IMG/VR virus record: IMGVR_UViG_3300049043_000083
Span: 1-40,861 of that record
DNA: 40,861 bases
Source: a virus
Strand: one strand, 5' to 3'
Positions within the stretch are counted from its first letter, which is position 1, and every line of letters starts with the position of its first letter. The notes below the pieces were generated by a model. That model was not told where the DNA came from, did no database searches, and worked only from the letters and a program-made list of their open reading frames with translations. A program made the translations under genes and the position numbers. This document shows positions 9,302 through 19,333 of the stretch, piece by piece.

Positions 9302-10515
9302 GTGGCTAATTCGCTGCTTACGATTGATATGATCACTCGCAAGGCGCTCGAGATTCTCGAGAACAACCTTGTGATCTCGCGGAACATCAACCGCCAATAC
9401 GACGACAGCTTCGCCGTTGAAGGCGCCAAAATCGGCTCCACCCTGCGTATCCGCCTCCCGGACCGCGCGCTGGTGACCGACGGTGCGGCCCTCCAGGTGC
9501 AGGACGACAACGAACAGTACGTCACCCTGCCCGTGGCTTCGCAGAAGCACATCGGCGTCAACTTCACCTCCGCTGAACTCACCATGCAGTTGGACGACTT
9601 CGCAGAGCGCGTGCTGAAGCCGCGTATCTCGCAGCTCGCTTCCAGCGTGGACGCGGACGTGGCGAACGCCTACAAGAGCATCTACGCGACTGTGGGCACT
9701 CCCGGCACCACCCCGGCGACCTCGCTGGTGCTGTTGCAGGCCCAGCAGAAGCTGAACGAACTGGCTGCGCCTATGTCCCCGCGCTACGCGACCGTCAACC
9801 CGGCCGCTAACGCTGGTCTGGTGGAAGGTATGAAGGGCCTGTTCAACCCGGTCAGCACCATCAGCCGCCAGTTCAAGAACGGCATGATGGGCGAAGGCGT
9901 GCTTGGTTTCGACGAAATCAACATGTCCCAGTCGATCGTGCAGCACACCACCGGCACCCGCGATGCCACCGCTACGACCACCGTCGGTGCGACCATCTCA
10001 ACTCAGGGCGCGAGCACCATCACCCTCTCGCAGGGTGCGGTGACCACGACCATCAAGGCCGGCGACGTGTTCACGGTGGCTAACGTCAACGCGGTCAACC
10101 CGCAGACCCGTCAGTCCACTGGCTCGCTTCAGCAGTTCGTCGCTACCGCTGACGCTACCGCTGTGGCCGGCATCTGGACGGTCTCGGTGAGCCCGCCGAT
10201 GTACACCAGCGCCAACGCTCTGGCGACCATCGATTCGCTTTCCCGGTGTCGGGCGCGGCGGTGACCTTCGTGGGCGCGGCCAACACCCAGTACCCGCAGA
10301 ACCTCGTCTACCACAAGGACGCCATCACGATGGCGACCGCTGACCTCCTGCTCCCGCAGGGCGTGGACATGGCTAGCCGCCAGGTCCACAACGGCATCAG
10401 CCTGCGTATCGTCCGTCAGTACGACATCAACAACGACCGTATGCCTTGCCGCGTAGACGTTCTGTATGGCTATTCAGTCATCCGGGCGCCGATGGCCTGC
10501 CGCATCTGGGGTTAA
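9302..10515 (+). CDS. Major capsid protein, P22 gp5-like (one frameshift)
   Basis: About 404 residues after repair of one shift near 10240 (P22 coat, 430). The N-terminus MANSLLTIDMITRKALEI and then NNLVISRNINRQYDDSFA, with GAKIGSTLRIRLP, is the P22 coat signature. The middle has an inserted Thr-rich domain (about 220-330) corresponding to the telokin-like I-domain region, including TIKAGDVFTVANVNAVNPQT. The C-terminus, MATADLLLPQG...VRQYDINNDRMPCRVDVLYG, is in the second frame. The GTG start at 9302 follows AAGGAATAA. Codons end almost always in C or G, more strictly than in neighbours, which fits high expression. Confidence 0.95.
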
Positions 10516-10527
10516 GGAGAAAACACC

Positions 10528-10929
10528 ATGCCATTACCTTCAATCGGCGGCGGCTATCAGTTTGGCGACGGCAACGGCAACGAAGCCAACCTCTACGCGC
10601 AGGCTGCGCCGCAGACGGCTACGGCCACTGCTACGCTCACCGGCACGCAGTTGTTCACCAACCTGCTGGTAGCCAACCCCAGCACGACTGCGGCGGCTTA
10701 CACGCTGCCGCTGCCGGCTACGCTGGAAGCGGTTGCGGTGAACGCTCACAACGACAGTGCTTTTGAGTTGATCGTAGTCAACCTCGGCACCGGCGCGGGC
10801 GCCATCACCATGACCACCAACACCGGCTGGACGCTGGTGGGCAACATGGCGATTGCGGTCACCTCCTCGGCTCGGTTCCTCGCTCGCAAGACGGGTGACC
10901 TTGCCTGGACTCTGTACCGCACCGCCTAA
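10528..10929 (+). CDS. Small virion-type beta protein, unknown
   Basis: A 133-residue Thr/Ala-rich protein with a strong AAGGAGA ribosome binding site and ATG at 10528. The pattern of short beta strands (ATLTGTQLFTNLLVANP, AAAYTLPLPATLEAV, GWTLVGNMAIAVTSSARFLA) resembles the proteins at 4436 and 7948 and suggests a decoration or minor head protein. It follows the coat gene with the same C/G-ending codon style, so it may be highly expressed too. It is followed by a hairpin at 10941-10962. Confidence 0.6.
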   Translation: MPLPSIGGGYQFGDGNGNEANLYAQAAPQTATATATLTGTQLFTNLLVANPSTTAAAYTLPLPATLEAVAVNAHNDSAFELIVVNLGTGAGAITMTTNTGWTLVGNMAIAVTSSARFLARKTGDLAWTLYRTA

Positions 10930-10940
10930 GCCAAACGGAA

Positions 10941-10962
10941 ACGGGGGCCGCAAGGCCCTCGT
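10941..10962 (+). terminator. GNRA-loop hairpin after the capsid genes
   Basis: ACGGGGGCC and GGCCCTCGT form a 9-bp stem (one G-U pair) closed by a GCAA loop. No T-run follows, so it is more likely an mRNA-stabilising or partial-termination structure at the end of the capsid block than a strong terminator. It lies 7 bases before the ATG at 10970, and shares its GGCC-GCAA-GGCC core with the terminator at 31300-31324. Confidence 0.5.
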
Positions 10963-10969
10963 CCTCCCA

Positions 10970-11070
10970 ATGAACGTCAAGCTGTATCATCCCGTTCACG
11001 GCACTGAAAATTGCCATCTCGGAAGCGGAAGAAGAAGCTGATTCCCGCGAGGGATGGTTTAGAGAGGTGA
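10970..11070 (+). pseudogene. Small conserved-type phage ORF, frameshifted
   Basis: MNVKLYHPVHGT from ATG 10970 is followed, one frame away, by KIAISEAEEEADSREGWF. Joined, they resemble a small phage protein of the form KLYHP...G...VAISEAEA that occurs before tail genes. A further one-base change near 11062 would end it at the TGA at 11068-11070, adjacent to the next ATG. The function is unknown. Confidence 0.45.
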
Positions 11071-11076
11071 ATGAGA

Positions 11077-13217
11077 ATGCAGAAATACCAAAACACACTG
11101 GTGGACCTGAACGGCAACGTCATCGCCGGCGCGCAGGTCGAAGTTCAGACGTCTAGCGGCGCGGCCGCATCGCTTTACAGCTCCAACGGCTCGGGCCTTC
11201 TTCCTAGCAATTATGTTGTATCCGACAGTCAAGGCGTGTTTTATTTTTATGCGGAGAATGGTCGATACAACCTTCTACTGACTGCCAATCAATTTACGGC
11301 CGAGGCCTATTCAGACATTTTGCTGTTTGACCCGGTGGACGCTGGCATTGTTAGCCCATTGACATATGGCGCTGTCGGCGACGGCGTGACTGACGACACG
11401 GCGGCTATTCAGGCCGCATTTACGCAGGTAGGAGCCTCGGGGGGCGGAACAGTCACGTTCCCCGCCGGCGTGTTCGTAATTAGCAGCGGACTGACGGTTT
11501 ACAAAAATCTGAACATCCAAGGAGCCGGCAGAGAAGCCACTATCATAAAGACCCAGCAATACGGCCCTGGCGCCAGCTTTACCGGGCCGGTAGAGAATTA
11601 CATGCTGTATGGGTCGGATTGCGATTATCTGACCATCCGGGACTTGAGCCTGTATGGTCCGGGCATTGACGCGGCCAGGGGTGGCGGGATTTACATTTCC
11701 GTTCCGCCCGGAAACAACCGGCACATGTCTTTTGAAAACCTTCTTATGAAGGATTTTGCCGCCAACGGCATCTACATCAAAACGCCAATTCTGACTTCGT
11801 TCAAGAACGTGCGCATAAGTTCGTGCGTGTCGAGCGGCGTATACCTTGATGGGGGCACTTCAACGTGCTTTGACAACTGCATGATGACTAGTTGTCTGGT
11901 GGCTGGCATTCGCATGGTGGCTCACACCTATTCTTATGTGATTGCCGGCGGATCTGAAAACAACAGCTATGCTTATAAGCTAGAAGGCAGCAACAACATC
12001 ACGTTTATTGCCACTGGTTGCGAGGGAATGAAATACCGCTCAAGCGCAGCGCAGTCAGGCGTGTGTTTTCATTTCAGCAATGGCAGGAACAACACAATCA
12101 TCGGATCCTTACGCCAGCCGGTTTTCCGAAGATCCGACTCTAGACCCTTTGGTTGAAAACACTTTCCTGTACGCGGATGCAGAACGACAACTGACCGTCA
12201 TCAATTTCCGCGGAAACGTGCCTTCGTTTAGCGCCTCTTCACAGTCCTATAAGGCGCGTCGCAATTATCAATTGCTGAACAACGCCGAAGCCAACCTCAT
12301 CAACTGCACGTTCCCGTACAACAGTGGAGTTGGAGCCCCACTGAATCCACCTACCGGATATGCGCGTGAAGTGGTCAAAGAGCGTGGATTTCGCCAAGGG
12401 TTCTTTCCTCGACTGCATGGCCGGCGTCGCCAATTTCCTGCCGAACACCAGCGCCTCGCTGACTTTGCACCTCGCAGAACATGACGAGCGTTAACCCGTT
12501 CATCGTAACTGTATGGCTGTGGGGGCAGAAATTCTTTCGTATGGCGCAACTGCTACTGCGGGCGGAGCTGGCATGTTTACGGATGGGCCTGTTGATTACG
12601 CTCGGGCAATCAACCAATCCGATTTCATGGGCGCTGCCGGCTGAGTTCAACGTCTTACCTTTATGTCACCGTGAACACGGACGGCACATTGACTGCCGGG
12701 TCCACTACGCTTGCGCCGATTTACCAGTACGCGGGCACGCCCAGCGTTGTGAGCGGCCAAGCGACTTTTGATTACGCCGCGATGAAAATGTACCTGGGGA
12801 TGGTGCAACTGCAAACGCGGCTTACATTGTGTTTGTGGGGGAAGCGGTGACAAGCGGATCTGGTGTGACTAGCACGGTGCGTTATCAACCGCGCGGTTTC
12901 TACACTGAGGTGCAGGCACTGGCTGCATCCACGGGCTACACCGTAAATCACAATCTGGGTCTGCCCGGCAGTCACGATCAAGGCCCGTCTAAAAAACAAG
13001 ATTGCCGAATTGGGATACTCGCCGGGTGACGTGTGCGAGATTGGCGCCGTGGGCGGCACAGGATTCGCAGGGCGGCCCCGCCCTCACTCGCAATGCGGCA
13101 TATTTTCGGATAGGGGCGACAGCTCCTTCAGTGGTGCCAATTCCGCCGACCTCAACAGGATCGTACCCTGACGCTTGCAAACTGGGATGTCGAGTTTATC
13201 ATCCAGAGGAGTTGGTG
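11077..13217 (+). CDS. Tailspike/tail fibre with pectate-lyase-like beta-helix (many frameshifts)
   Basis: About 715 residues when repaired. ATG 11077 (MQKYQNTLVDLNGNVIAG) has better spacing from AGAGAGG than ATG 11071. Residues about 1-85 form a virion-anchor-like module; from about 90 comes the Pectate_lyase_3 entry YGAVGDGVTDDTAAIQAA followed by GGGTVTFPAGVF and a right-handed beta-helix to about 360. Shifts near 12108, 12380, 12490, 12650, 12795, 12970, 13065 and 13170 connect the rest, including TGYTVNHNLG and KNKIAELGYSPGD, ending NWDVEFIIQRSW. It probably binds and may depolymerise the host surface polysaccharide. It has the highest density of breaks in the window. The C-terminal part could be a separate gene. 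Confidence 0.75.
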
Positions 13218-13384
13218 ATGCCGGAATTCATGTTGTTGCTGGCCGTGGAAAGAAACCTCAATACCGATGAAACATTCGTTCTGAAGTATCTGATATAACG
13301 TTGTAAGATGTGCATTCGGCGTGGTGGAACCTGACGCTGCCGGTGTTGGCAGTTGTCGCAATTGCAAAAAAGGCTAGCATATGA
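13218..13384 (+). pseudogene. Small membrane-type ORF, frameshifted
   Basis: MPEFMLLLAVERNLNTDETF starts directly at the end of the spike gene (TGATG). Near the end, in another frame, comes WWNLTLPVLAVVAIAKKASI and a stop overlapping the next ATG (ATATGAC). The overlap on both sides suggests one small gene of about 55 residues with a C-terminal hydrophobic segment. Two one-base shifts would be needed. The function is unknown. Confidence 0.35.
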
Positions 13385-14122
13385 CTTTGCCAATGACCTA
13401 CGCCCCGGCTCTCGCCTACCGCAGGCGAACAGATTAATGGAGCTTTGCGGCTGATCGGACAGCTAGCTGAAGGCGAAGTGCCCTCCGCAGCAACCTCGAT
13501 GGACGCGCTGGCCGCGCTCAATCAGATGATTGATTCGTGGAACACCGAGCGCCTGAGCATCTTCTCTACGCAAGACCAAGTGTTTACTTGGCCCGCAGGG
13601 GCAATCAGCCGCACGCTGGGGCCTTCTGGCAATTTCGTGGGCAATCGGCCCATTCAGCTGGATGACTCGACGTACTTTCGTGATGCGAGCACGGGTATTT
13701 CGTTCGGCATCAAGCAAATCAATCAGCAGCAGTATGACGGGATTGCGGTCAAAACGGTGACCAGCACCTACCCGCAGATCATCTGGCTGAACATGACCTA
13801 CCCCGACATCGAGATGTATCTTTACCCGGTGCCCACTAGGGCGCTGGAGTGGCATTTCATCTCGGTAGAAGAACTGACCCAGCCCGCCACGCTGGTGACG
13901 CAACTGGCGTTTCCTCCGGGCTACCTGCGGGCGTTTCGGTACAACCTGGCGTGTGAATTGGCGCCAGAGTTCGGGGTTGAGCCGTCGCGTACGGTCAGCC
14001 GGATTGCGATGACCAGCAAGCGCAACTTGAAGCGCATCAACAACCCGAATGACATTATGGGCTTGCCCTACAGCATCGTAGGCACCCGCCAGCGGTTCAA
14101 CGTTTTTGCTGGAAATTATTAG
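13381..14122 (+). CDS. Tail accessory factor, P22 gp4-like (one frameshift)
   Basis: About 246 residues. MTLPMTYAPALA from 13381 runs into the frame AGEQINGALRLIGQLAEGE after one base near 13415. The body, including TSMDALAALNQMIDSWN and ERLSIFSTQDQVFTWPAG, matches the gp4-like head-completion/connector family, in which gp4 binds below the portal and seals packaged DNA. The C-terminal part has an all-helical stretch (VSRIAMTSKRNLKRINN). The stop TAG shares its G with the GTG start of the gp10-like gene, the same order as in P22 (4, 10). Confidence 0.85.
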
Positions 14123-15528
14123 TGAAGTCGCCCATCCTTGGCCAAGCGTATGTAGCCCGAAGCGTCAACGCGGCGGACAACCGCATGGTCAACATGTTCC
14201 CGGAAGCCACGCCGGAAAACGGCAAGACGGTTGGGTATTTGATGCGGGCACCGGGCCTGCGTCGGTTGGTGACGGTCGGGTCAGGCCCTATCCGAGGCAT
14301 GTGGCAGTTTGGTGGATACGGCTATGTGGTTCGGGCAACAATCTTTATCGCGTAGACGCGGCTTGGACGCCGACGCTGCTGGGTCCTGTGTCTGGCACCG
14401 GGCCGGTCAGCATGTCCGACAACGGCATCCAGTTGTTTGTCGCCTGTAACCCCGCCGGCTACATCTACAACTCGGTCACTGGCGGCTTTGGTCAGATCTC
14501 CGATCCGGACTTCCCCGGCGCGGTAACGGTCGGGTACTTGGACGGCTACTTTGTGTTCAACGAGCCCGACTCGCAACGGGTCTGGGTGACGCAGCTTCTG
14601 GACGGCAACTCGATCGACCCGCTGGACTTCGCCAGCGCGGAAGGCGCTACGGATAACCTGCTGGCTTTGATCGTAGACCACCGCGAGGTGTGGCTGTACG
14701 GCACCAACTCGGTTGAGGTCTGGTACAACGAAGCTGGATCTGCGGACTTTCCTCTGGCCCGCATCAATGGCGCGTTTAACGAAATCGGCTGCGCGGCGGT
14801 CTACTCGGTGGCCAAGCTCGACAACGGGCTGTTCTGGCTCGGCGCGCGGACGCTCGGGGAAAGGCATAGTCTATCGGGCGAATGGCTACACCGGGCAGCG
14901 CATCAGCACCCATGCCGTTGAGTACGCCATACAGAGCTACGCCACCATTTCCGACGCCATCGCCTACACCTACCAGCAAGACGGGCACTCCTTCTACGTT
15001 CTGACGTTCCCAACGGGCAACGCAACTTGGGTCTACGACGTGGCGACCGGCGCATGGCACGAACGCGCCAGGTTCGAGAACGGTCAGTTTTACCGACATC
15101 AGTCCAACTGCCAGATGAACTACAACGGCGAGGTGGTAGTGGGTGATTCGGCCAACGGTAACTTGTACGCCTTTGACCTTAACGTCTACTCGGACAATGG
15201 CCAGCCGCAAAAGTGGTTGCGCTCCTGGCGCGCGTTGCCGCCCGACGCCAACACGTTGAAGCGCACGGCGCACCACGCGCTGCAACTGGACTGCGAGACC
15301 GGCGTATCGGGTCAGGTGATGCTGCGATGGGCGGACGATGGCGGGCACACTTGGTCAAACGAGCATTGGGCCTCGCTGGGCGCGGTGGGGTCTTTTGGCT
15401 CGCGGGTCATCTGGCGACGGCTGGGGATGACCAAGAAAATCCGCGACCGGGTGTATGAGGTGTCTGGCACCGACGCTGCGAAGATCGCAATCGTAGGCGC
15501 GGAACTCACCATCGGCACCAACGCCTAG
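14122..15528 (+). CDS. Packaged DNA stabilisation protein, P22 gp10-like (two frameshifts)
   Basis: About 468 residues after repair, nearly identical in length to P22 gp10 (472), the tail hub that binds gp4 and the tailspikes. GTG 14122 gives MKSPILGQAYVARSVNAAD and RMVNMFPEATPENG, the typical beginning. Shifts near 14335 and 14855 lead into VDAAWTPTLLGPVSGTG, then HREVWLYGTNSVEVWYN (a conserved motif of the family) and finally VVGDSANGNLYAFDLN and SNEHWASLGAVGSFGSRVIW. Residues are beta-rich throughout, as expected for a propeller-like hub. It overlaps the gp4-like gene by one base. Confidence 0.88.
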
Positions 15529-15550
15529 CATCCCGTCATCCCGCGTTCCG

Positions 15551-15919
15551 TTGACGGACGCCCGGAATGGTTTGATCGACCGGTCATGGTACCGCTACCT
15601 TTACGACCTGTTCACACGCAGCAATGCCATTATTTTGACACCCGCCCAAACCGTATCGTCGCTGGCCTATGTGGTGGCGGATACCGACGCCGCGCTGCGG
15701 TTTACAGACAATGACTGCGTTCTGACTTTGCCACCTCGCGCCAACGGGCGGGTGCTGCTGTTGAGTACGGTGACGGCCAACGCTGTCGTATCCGGCGAGA
15801 ACAACGTAGTGCCGTTAGGGTCTACGGTGGCGGGGTCGGCAATTCTAGCCGCGACGGCAGGCAAGTTTGCTATGCTTCAGTCCGACGGCACCAACTGGTT
15901 AACCTTGCAGGCAAACTGA
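15551..15919 (+). CDS. Small tail-associated beta protein
   Basis: About 123 residues. The motif RNGLIDRSWYRYLYDLF at the N-terminus is common in small proteins encoded between the tail hub and fibre genes of podoviruses. The remainder (TLPPRANGRVLLLSTVT, NNVVPLGSTVAGSAIL, AMLQSDGTNWLTLQAN) is a beta domain seen at the ends of phage fibre-type proteins. The start is uncertain: TTG 15551 is the first usual codon in frame, but the frame is open upstream to the end of the previous gene (PSSRVPLTD), and the true start may have been shifted by an indel near 15528. Confidence 0.6.
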   Translation: MTDARNGLIDRSWYRYLYDLFTRSNAIILTPAQTVSSLAYVVADTDAALRFTDNDCVLTLPPRANGRVLLLSTVTANAVVSGENNVVPLGSTVAGSAILAATAGKFAMLQSDGTNWLTLQAN

Positions 15920-15920
15920 T

Positions 15921-17537
15921 ATGGCAATCCTAAGCCCACTCCCCAAGATGCAGTTCTTCGCGACGTCCGGCGCGCCTCTGGTGGGGGCAAGCTGTATTCT
16001 TACGCGGCAGGCACGACGACGCCGCTTGCGACGTATACCGACCAGAGCGGCGCGACGCCCAACACCAACCCGGTGATTTTGAACTCACGAGGCGAGGCTG
16101 GCGTCTGGCTGTCGTCCGCGTTGTACAAGCTGAAGCTCACGACGGCGGATGACGTTGAGATCTGGACTGTCGATAACATCAGCAGCGCCGAGACCTTCGG
16201 CGTGTCGCAGTTCTTGAGCGGTGTGGGCGGAACAGCCAACGCTGTAACGGCTACGGTCACGTCGCCTAACTTTACTGCTTACGCTGCCGGACAACAGTTT
16301 TCATTCGTAGCCGCCGCAACCAACACCGGCGCCATGAGTCTCAATTTGAACGGGTTGGGTGCTAAATCTTTGCTTAAGCAAGGCACCAGCCCTTTGGTGG
16401 CCGGCGACGTCAAAATTGGCCAGATTGTGCTGGTTGAGTATGATGGTACGCAGTTCCAGTTTGTCAATTACTCATACGTTCCTGTTGGCACAGGGTTGCA
16501 GAACAACTTCAACCGCATCATCAACGGCGGATTCATGATCGACCAGCGCAACGCCGGCGTTTCGATTACCGGAACTTCCGCGTCGTTTATTGCTGACCGG
16601 TGGCAGTATTACTTTACCGCGCCCGCCGCCCCCGCGCTGGTAGCCAATATTCAGCAAACCACTTCAAACCCGGGCGCTCCGGTCGCGGCGAAGTTTGCTG
16701 GCTTGTGGAATTGCACTACCGCACACGCCACCGTAGCTATCGGAGACCTCGCCTACATTGTTCAGAAAATAGAAGGCTACAACATCACCGATTTGATCGG
16801 GCAGACCTTCACGCTATCTTTCTGGGCGCGGTCCAGCAAGACGGGCGTGCATTGCGTTGCGTTCAAAAATGACCCGGTCACGCACTCCTACATTGCGGAG
16901 TACACAATTAGCGCCGCCAACACATGGGAATACAAAACCATAACGGTCGCTAACGGATTGCCATCAACAATATCTTGGAACACTACCACCGGAATTGGCT
17001 TGTATGCTCAATGGGCCTTGATGGCCGGCGTAACGTATCAGTCCACTGCCGGCGCATGGACCGCAGGTAACTATCTGAGCACCGGCTCGCAGGTCAACCT
17101 TGGCGATACTGCGGGCAACACATTTATTTTGACCGCAGTGCAATTGTTTCCCGGGGCCAGCGCCCCGACGTTTGAGAACCGCTCGATCACGACGGAAACG
17201 CAGCTATGCCAGCGGTATTATCAGGCTACCGATAATAATTCGCCCAGCGAAATGTATCCGTTTGCCGTTGCGCTCACGACCGACCGCGTTGCGTTCGTCC
17301 GTGCAGTTTCCGGTTCCCATGCGCGCGGCGCCAGCCGTTACTACTCTCGCGGGAACCACCACCACCACCGCGCGGGTCAGCCCGTATAACGCGGCGGGAA
17401 CACCGGTAGTCGGTACGTCAGGATACGCGCCATCATCTGTTTACAAAGGCGGGTACCGCTACCTTGACGGCGCAGGCGCAGCGTTGACTGTCGGAAATTA
17501 CTACACCTGGACACACAAAGCGGACGCGGAGCTATGA
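15921..17537 (+). CDS. Tail fibre protein (two frameshifts)
   Basis: About 538 residues. MAILSPLPKMQFFATSGAPL from ATG 15921 is followed, after a shift near 15983, by GGKLYSYAAGTTTPLATYTD, an N-terminal anchor module widespread in phage fibres. A linker-like region (GVGGTANAVTATVTSPNFT) leads to a large beta domain (about 190-440) with RIINGGFMIDQRNAG and FTLSFWARSSKTGVH, a jelly-roll carbohydrate-binding-like fold. A second shift near 17300 leads to the C-terminus GGYRYLDGAGAALTVGNYY. It likely recognises the host receptor, alongside the spike at 11077. The last codons overlap the next gene. Confidence 0.8.
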
Positions 17538-17659
17538 CCTATCAGAAACGCGAAAACGGGGTCTTGAGGTCGGATGGGATGTTCATCCCCAACGATCCGG
17601 ACAACCGGCACTGGCAGGAATATCTGGCGTGGTTGGCCGAGGGTAATGAGCCATCGTGA
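17534..17659 (+). CDS. Small fibre-associated protein (XkdW-type)
   Basis: 41 residues, too short to be found by size alone: MTYQKRENGVLRSDGMFIP, then NDPDNRHWQEYLAWLAEGN. The pattern of a short polar N-terminus, a proline, and W..Y..WLAEGN is that of small proteins or fibre-gene tails linked to fibre assembly. Its ATG overlaps the fibre stop (CTATGA). It may be a chaperone-like accessory; the exact role is unknown. Confidence 0.6.
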   Translation: MTYQKRENGVLRSDGMFIPNDPDNRHWQEYLAWLAEGNEPS

Positions 17660-19333
17660 GCACCACTTACCGCCGGCCAAAGAAGGGGATGTCCGCGTCT
17701 TCAAAGGCGTGAAGGTTCGCTTTGGCATGTCGGGTGGGTTCAAGCACGACGAGGACGTCAAGCGGTTCGCGACCTCGGAAGGCGCAGGGCTGTGGGCGCG
17801 GGCATACCCCAACTCGCCCACGGTCGAGCAGGACACGATTGCGTGGCTGAAGCGGTACGAGGCGAACCCCAACAACCGCCGAGGCCAGCCGGGTACAACC
17901 GGGCGTTCTCTGACGTCAGTTACGGGCGAGACGACGCGCGCCAGCCGGGCTTGCGACGTTAGTTGCGAACAATCCAGGCGTTCCGATTCACAAGCTGTTT
18001 GACATGACAGCTCGGAACTATCAGGCGCAGAACGCTTTGCCGCCGCGTGACTTTGACATCATGACGATCCTGGACCCCATCATCATGACCGCGCTGGCCA
18101 TGATCCCAGTGGTCGGGCCATACGCCAGCTATGGGTATGGGATGATCAAAGGCGGCGTTGAAGACGGCCGCGAGGCGTGGTCAAGGCGCGCTCTCCGCCG
18201 CCGGCGCAAACAGCTTAGGCTCGAGCATATCCGCAGGCATTAACTCGGCGGGGAGCCTGTCGAACTATGTCAGCAACATAGGCTCATCCATCGCCAACGC
18301 CCCCAGCAACGCGCTAAACTACCTGCGGTACGGCCCTGAGATGACAAGCGCGCAGTTCGCCAGCAGTATGCCGAGTTGGGTCTCCGAGGGGGCTGCGGCC
18401 GGCGCGTCTGGCGCCATGCGGGCGGGGCTATCGGCGGGGTCAGCAGCCGCAGGATTCGGGGGCCGGACGACTTCCGGCAATTCGGTACCGGGGGCCAGAG
18501 CGGCGCCGGGTACGATTCCAGGCGCAACATCAGGCGGCGGTTTGACGACCGCTGCGGGCAGCGGGACAGGAGGCAGTATGGGTTGGTTTACCGACATGAT
18601 GAATGACTGGGGCGTAAGCAAGGGCGACTTGTTGCGCGCCGGGGTAGACCTTTACTCAGGCATGCGTGGAGCGGACGCTACGCGGGAAGCGGCGCGGATG
18701 CAGAGCGAAGCCGCGCAGCAAAGCGGGAACATCCAGTCGGGGATTGCGAACCGTCAGATTGACCTTGCCCGTGAGATGTTCAACAAGCAGCTTGAGTTGG
18801 CTGCGCCGTTTCGGCAGAGCGGACTGAACGCTACGAACCGCCTGAGCGAACTGCTGGGCGTAGGCGGCAACACCAAGGCGCCGGGGTACGGCTCGCTTGG
18901 GCGCGGGTTCACGATGAAGGACTTTGAGGCAGACCCCGGCTATGCGTTCCGGTTGAGCGAAGGTCTGAAGTCGCTGGATCGACAGGCCGCGGCGCGCGGT
19001 GGGCTCATCTCTGCAACGCGCTGAAGGCCGCACAGCGTTATGGCCAGCAGGAGGGCGCGCAGGAGTACATGAACGCCTTCAACCGCTTCCAGACGAACCG
19101 TACGAACCTGCTGAACCCATTGCAGAGTCTTGCGGGCGTTGGTCAGACGGCGAACACCACGCTGATGAACGCAAACCAGAACTACGGCACCAATGTCAGC
19201 AATGCTCTGACCAATCAGGGCAACGCGCTGGCCGAGTCTACGCGGCTGGCGGCGGATGCACGCGCCTCGGGGTACCTGGGCGGGCAGGAGAGCTGGAACC
19301 GTGCGATTAACAGCGCGATTGGCCGAACGATGA
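17646..19333 (+). CDS. Ejection-type internal virion protein A (several frameshifts)
   Basis: Reconstructed as about 560 residues in at least four frames, with shifts near 17890, 17950, 18180, 19020 and 19325. It begins with a charged domain (FKGVKVRFGMSGGFKHDEDV, then SPTVEQDTIAWLKRYEAN). A hydrophobic helix (IIMTALAMIPVVGPYASYGY) and a Gly/Ala/Ser-rich region follow. Then comes a helical domain with EADPGYAFRLSEGLKSLDRQ and QEYMNAFNRFQTNRTNLL, a segment typical of podovirus proteins ejected with the genome. Position between fibre and lysis genes fits P22 gp7/gp20/gp16 analogues. It may be two genes divided near 18004. An A-E-R-stop frame at 19331-19333 overlaps the next ATG. Confidence 0.6.

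Noticed and set aside
12100-13217. Programmed ribosomal frameshifting in the tail genes
   Set aside because: Breaks are numerous, in both directions, lack slippery heptamers with structures, and occur in all gene classes, which fits sequencing indels.
14322-15348. Minus-strand frames of 181 and 190 codons opposite the gp10-like gene
   Set aside because: Shadows of the plus-strand coding sequence; no motifs.
11077-17537. Diversity-generating retroelement, as in some P22-like Bordetella phages
   Set aside because: I saw no reverse transcriptase gene and no template/variable repeat pair near the fibre genes.
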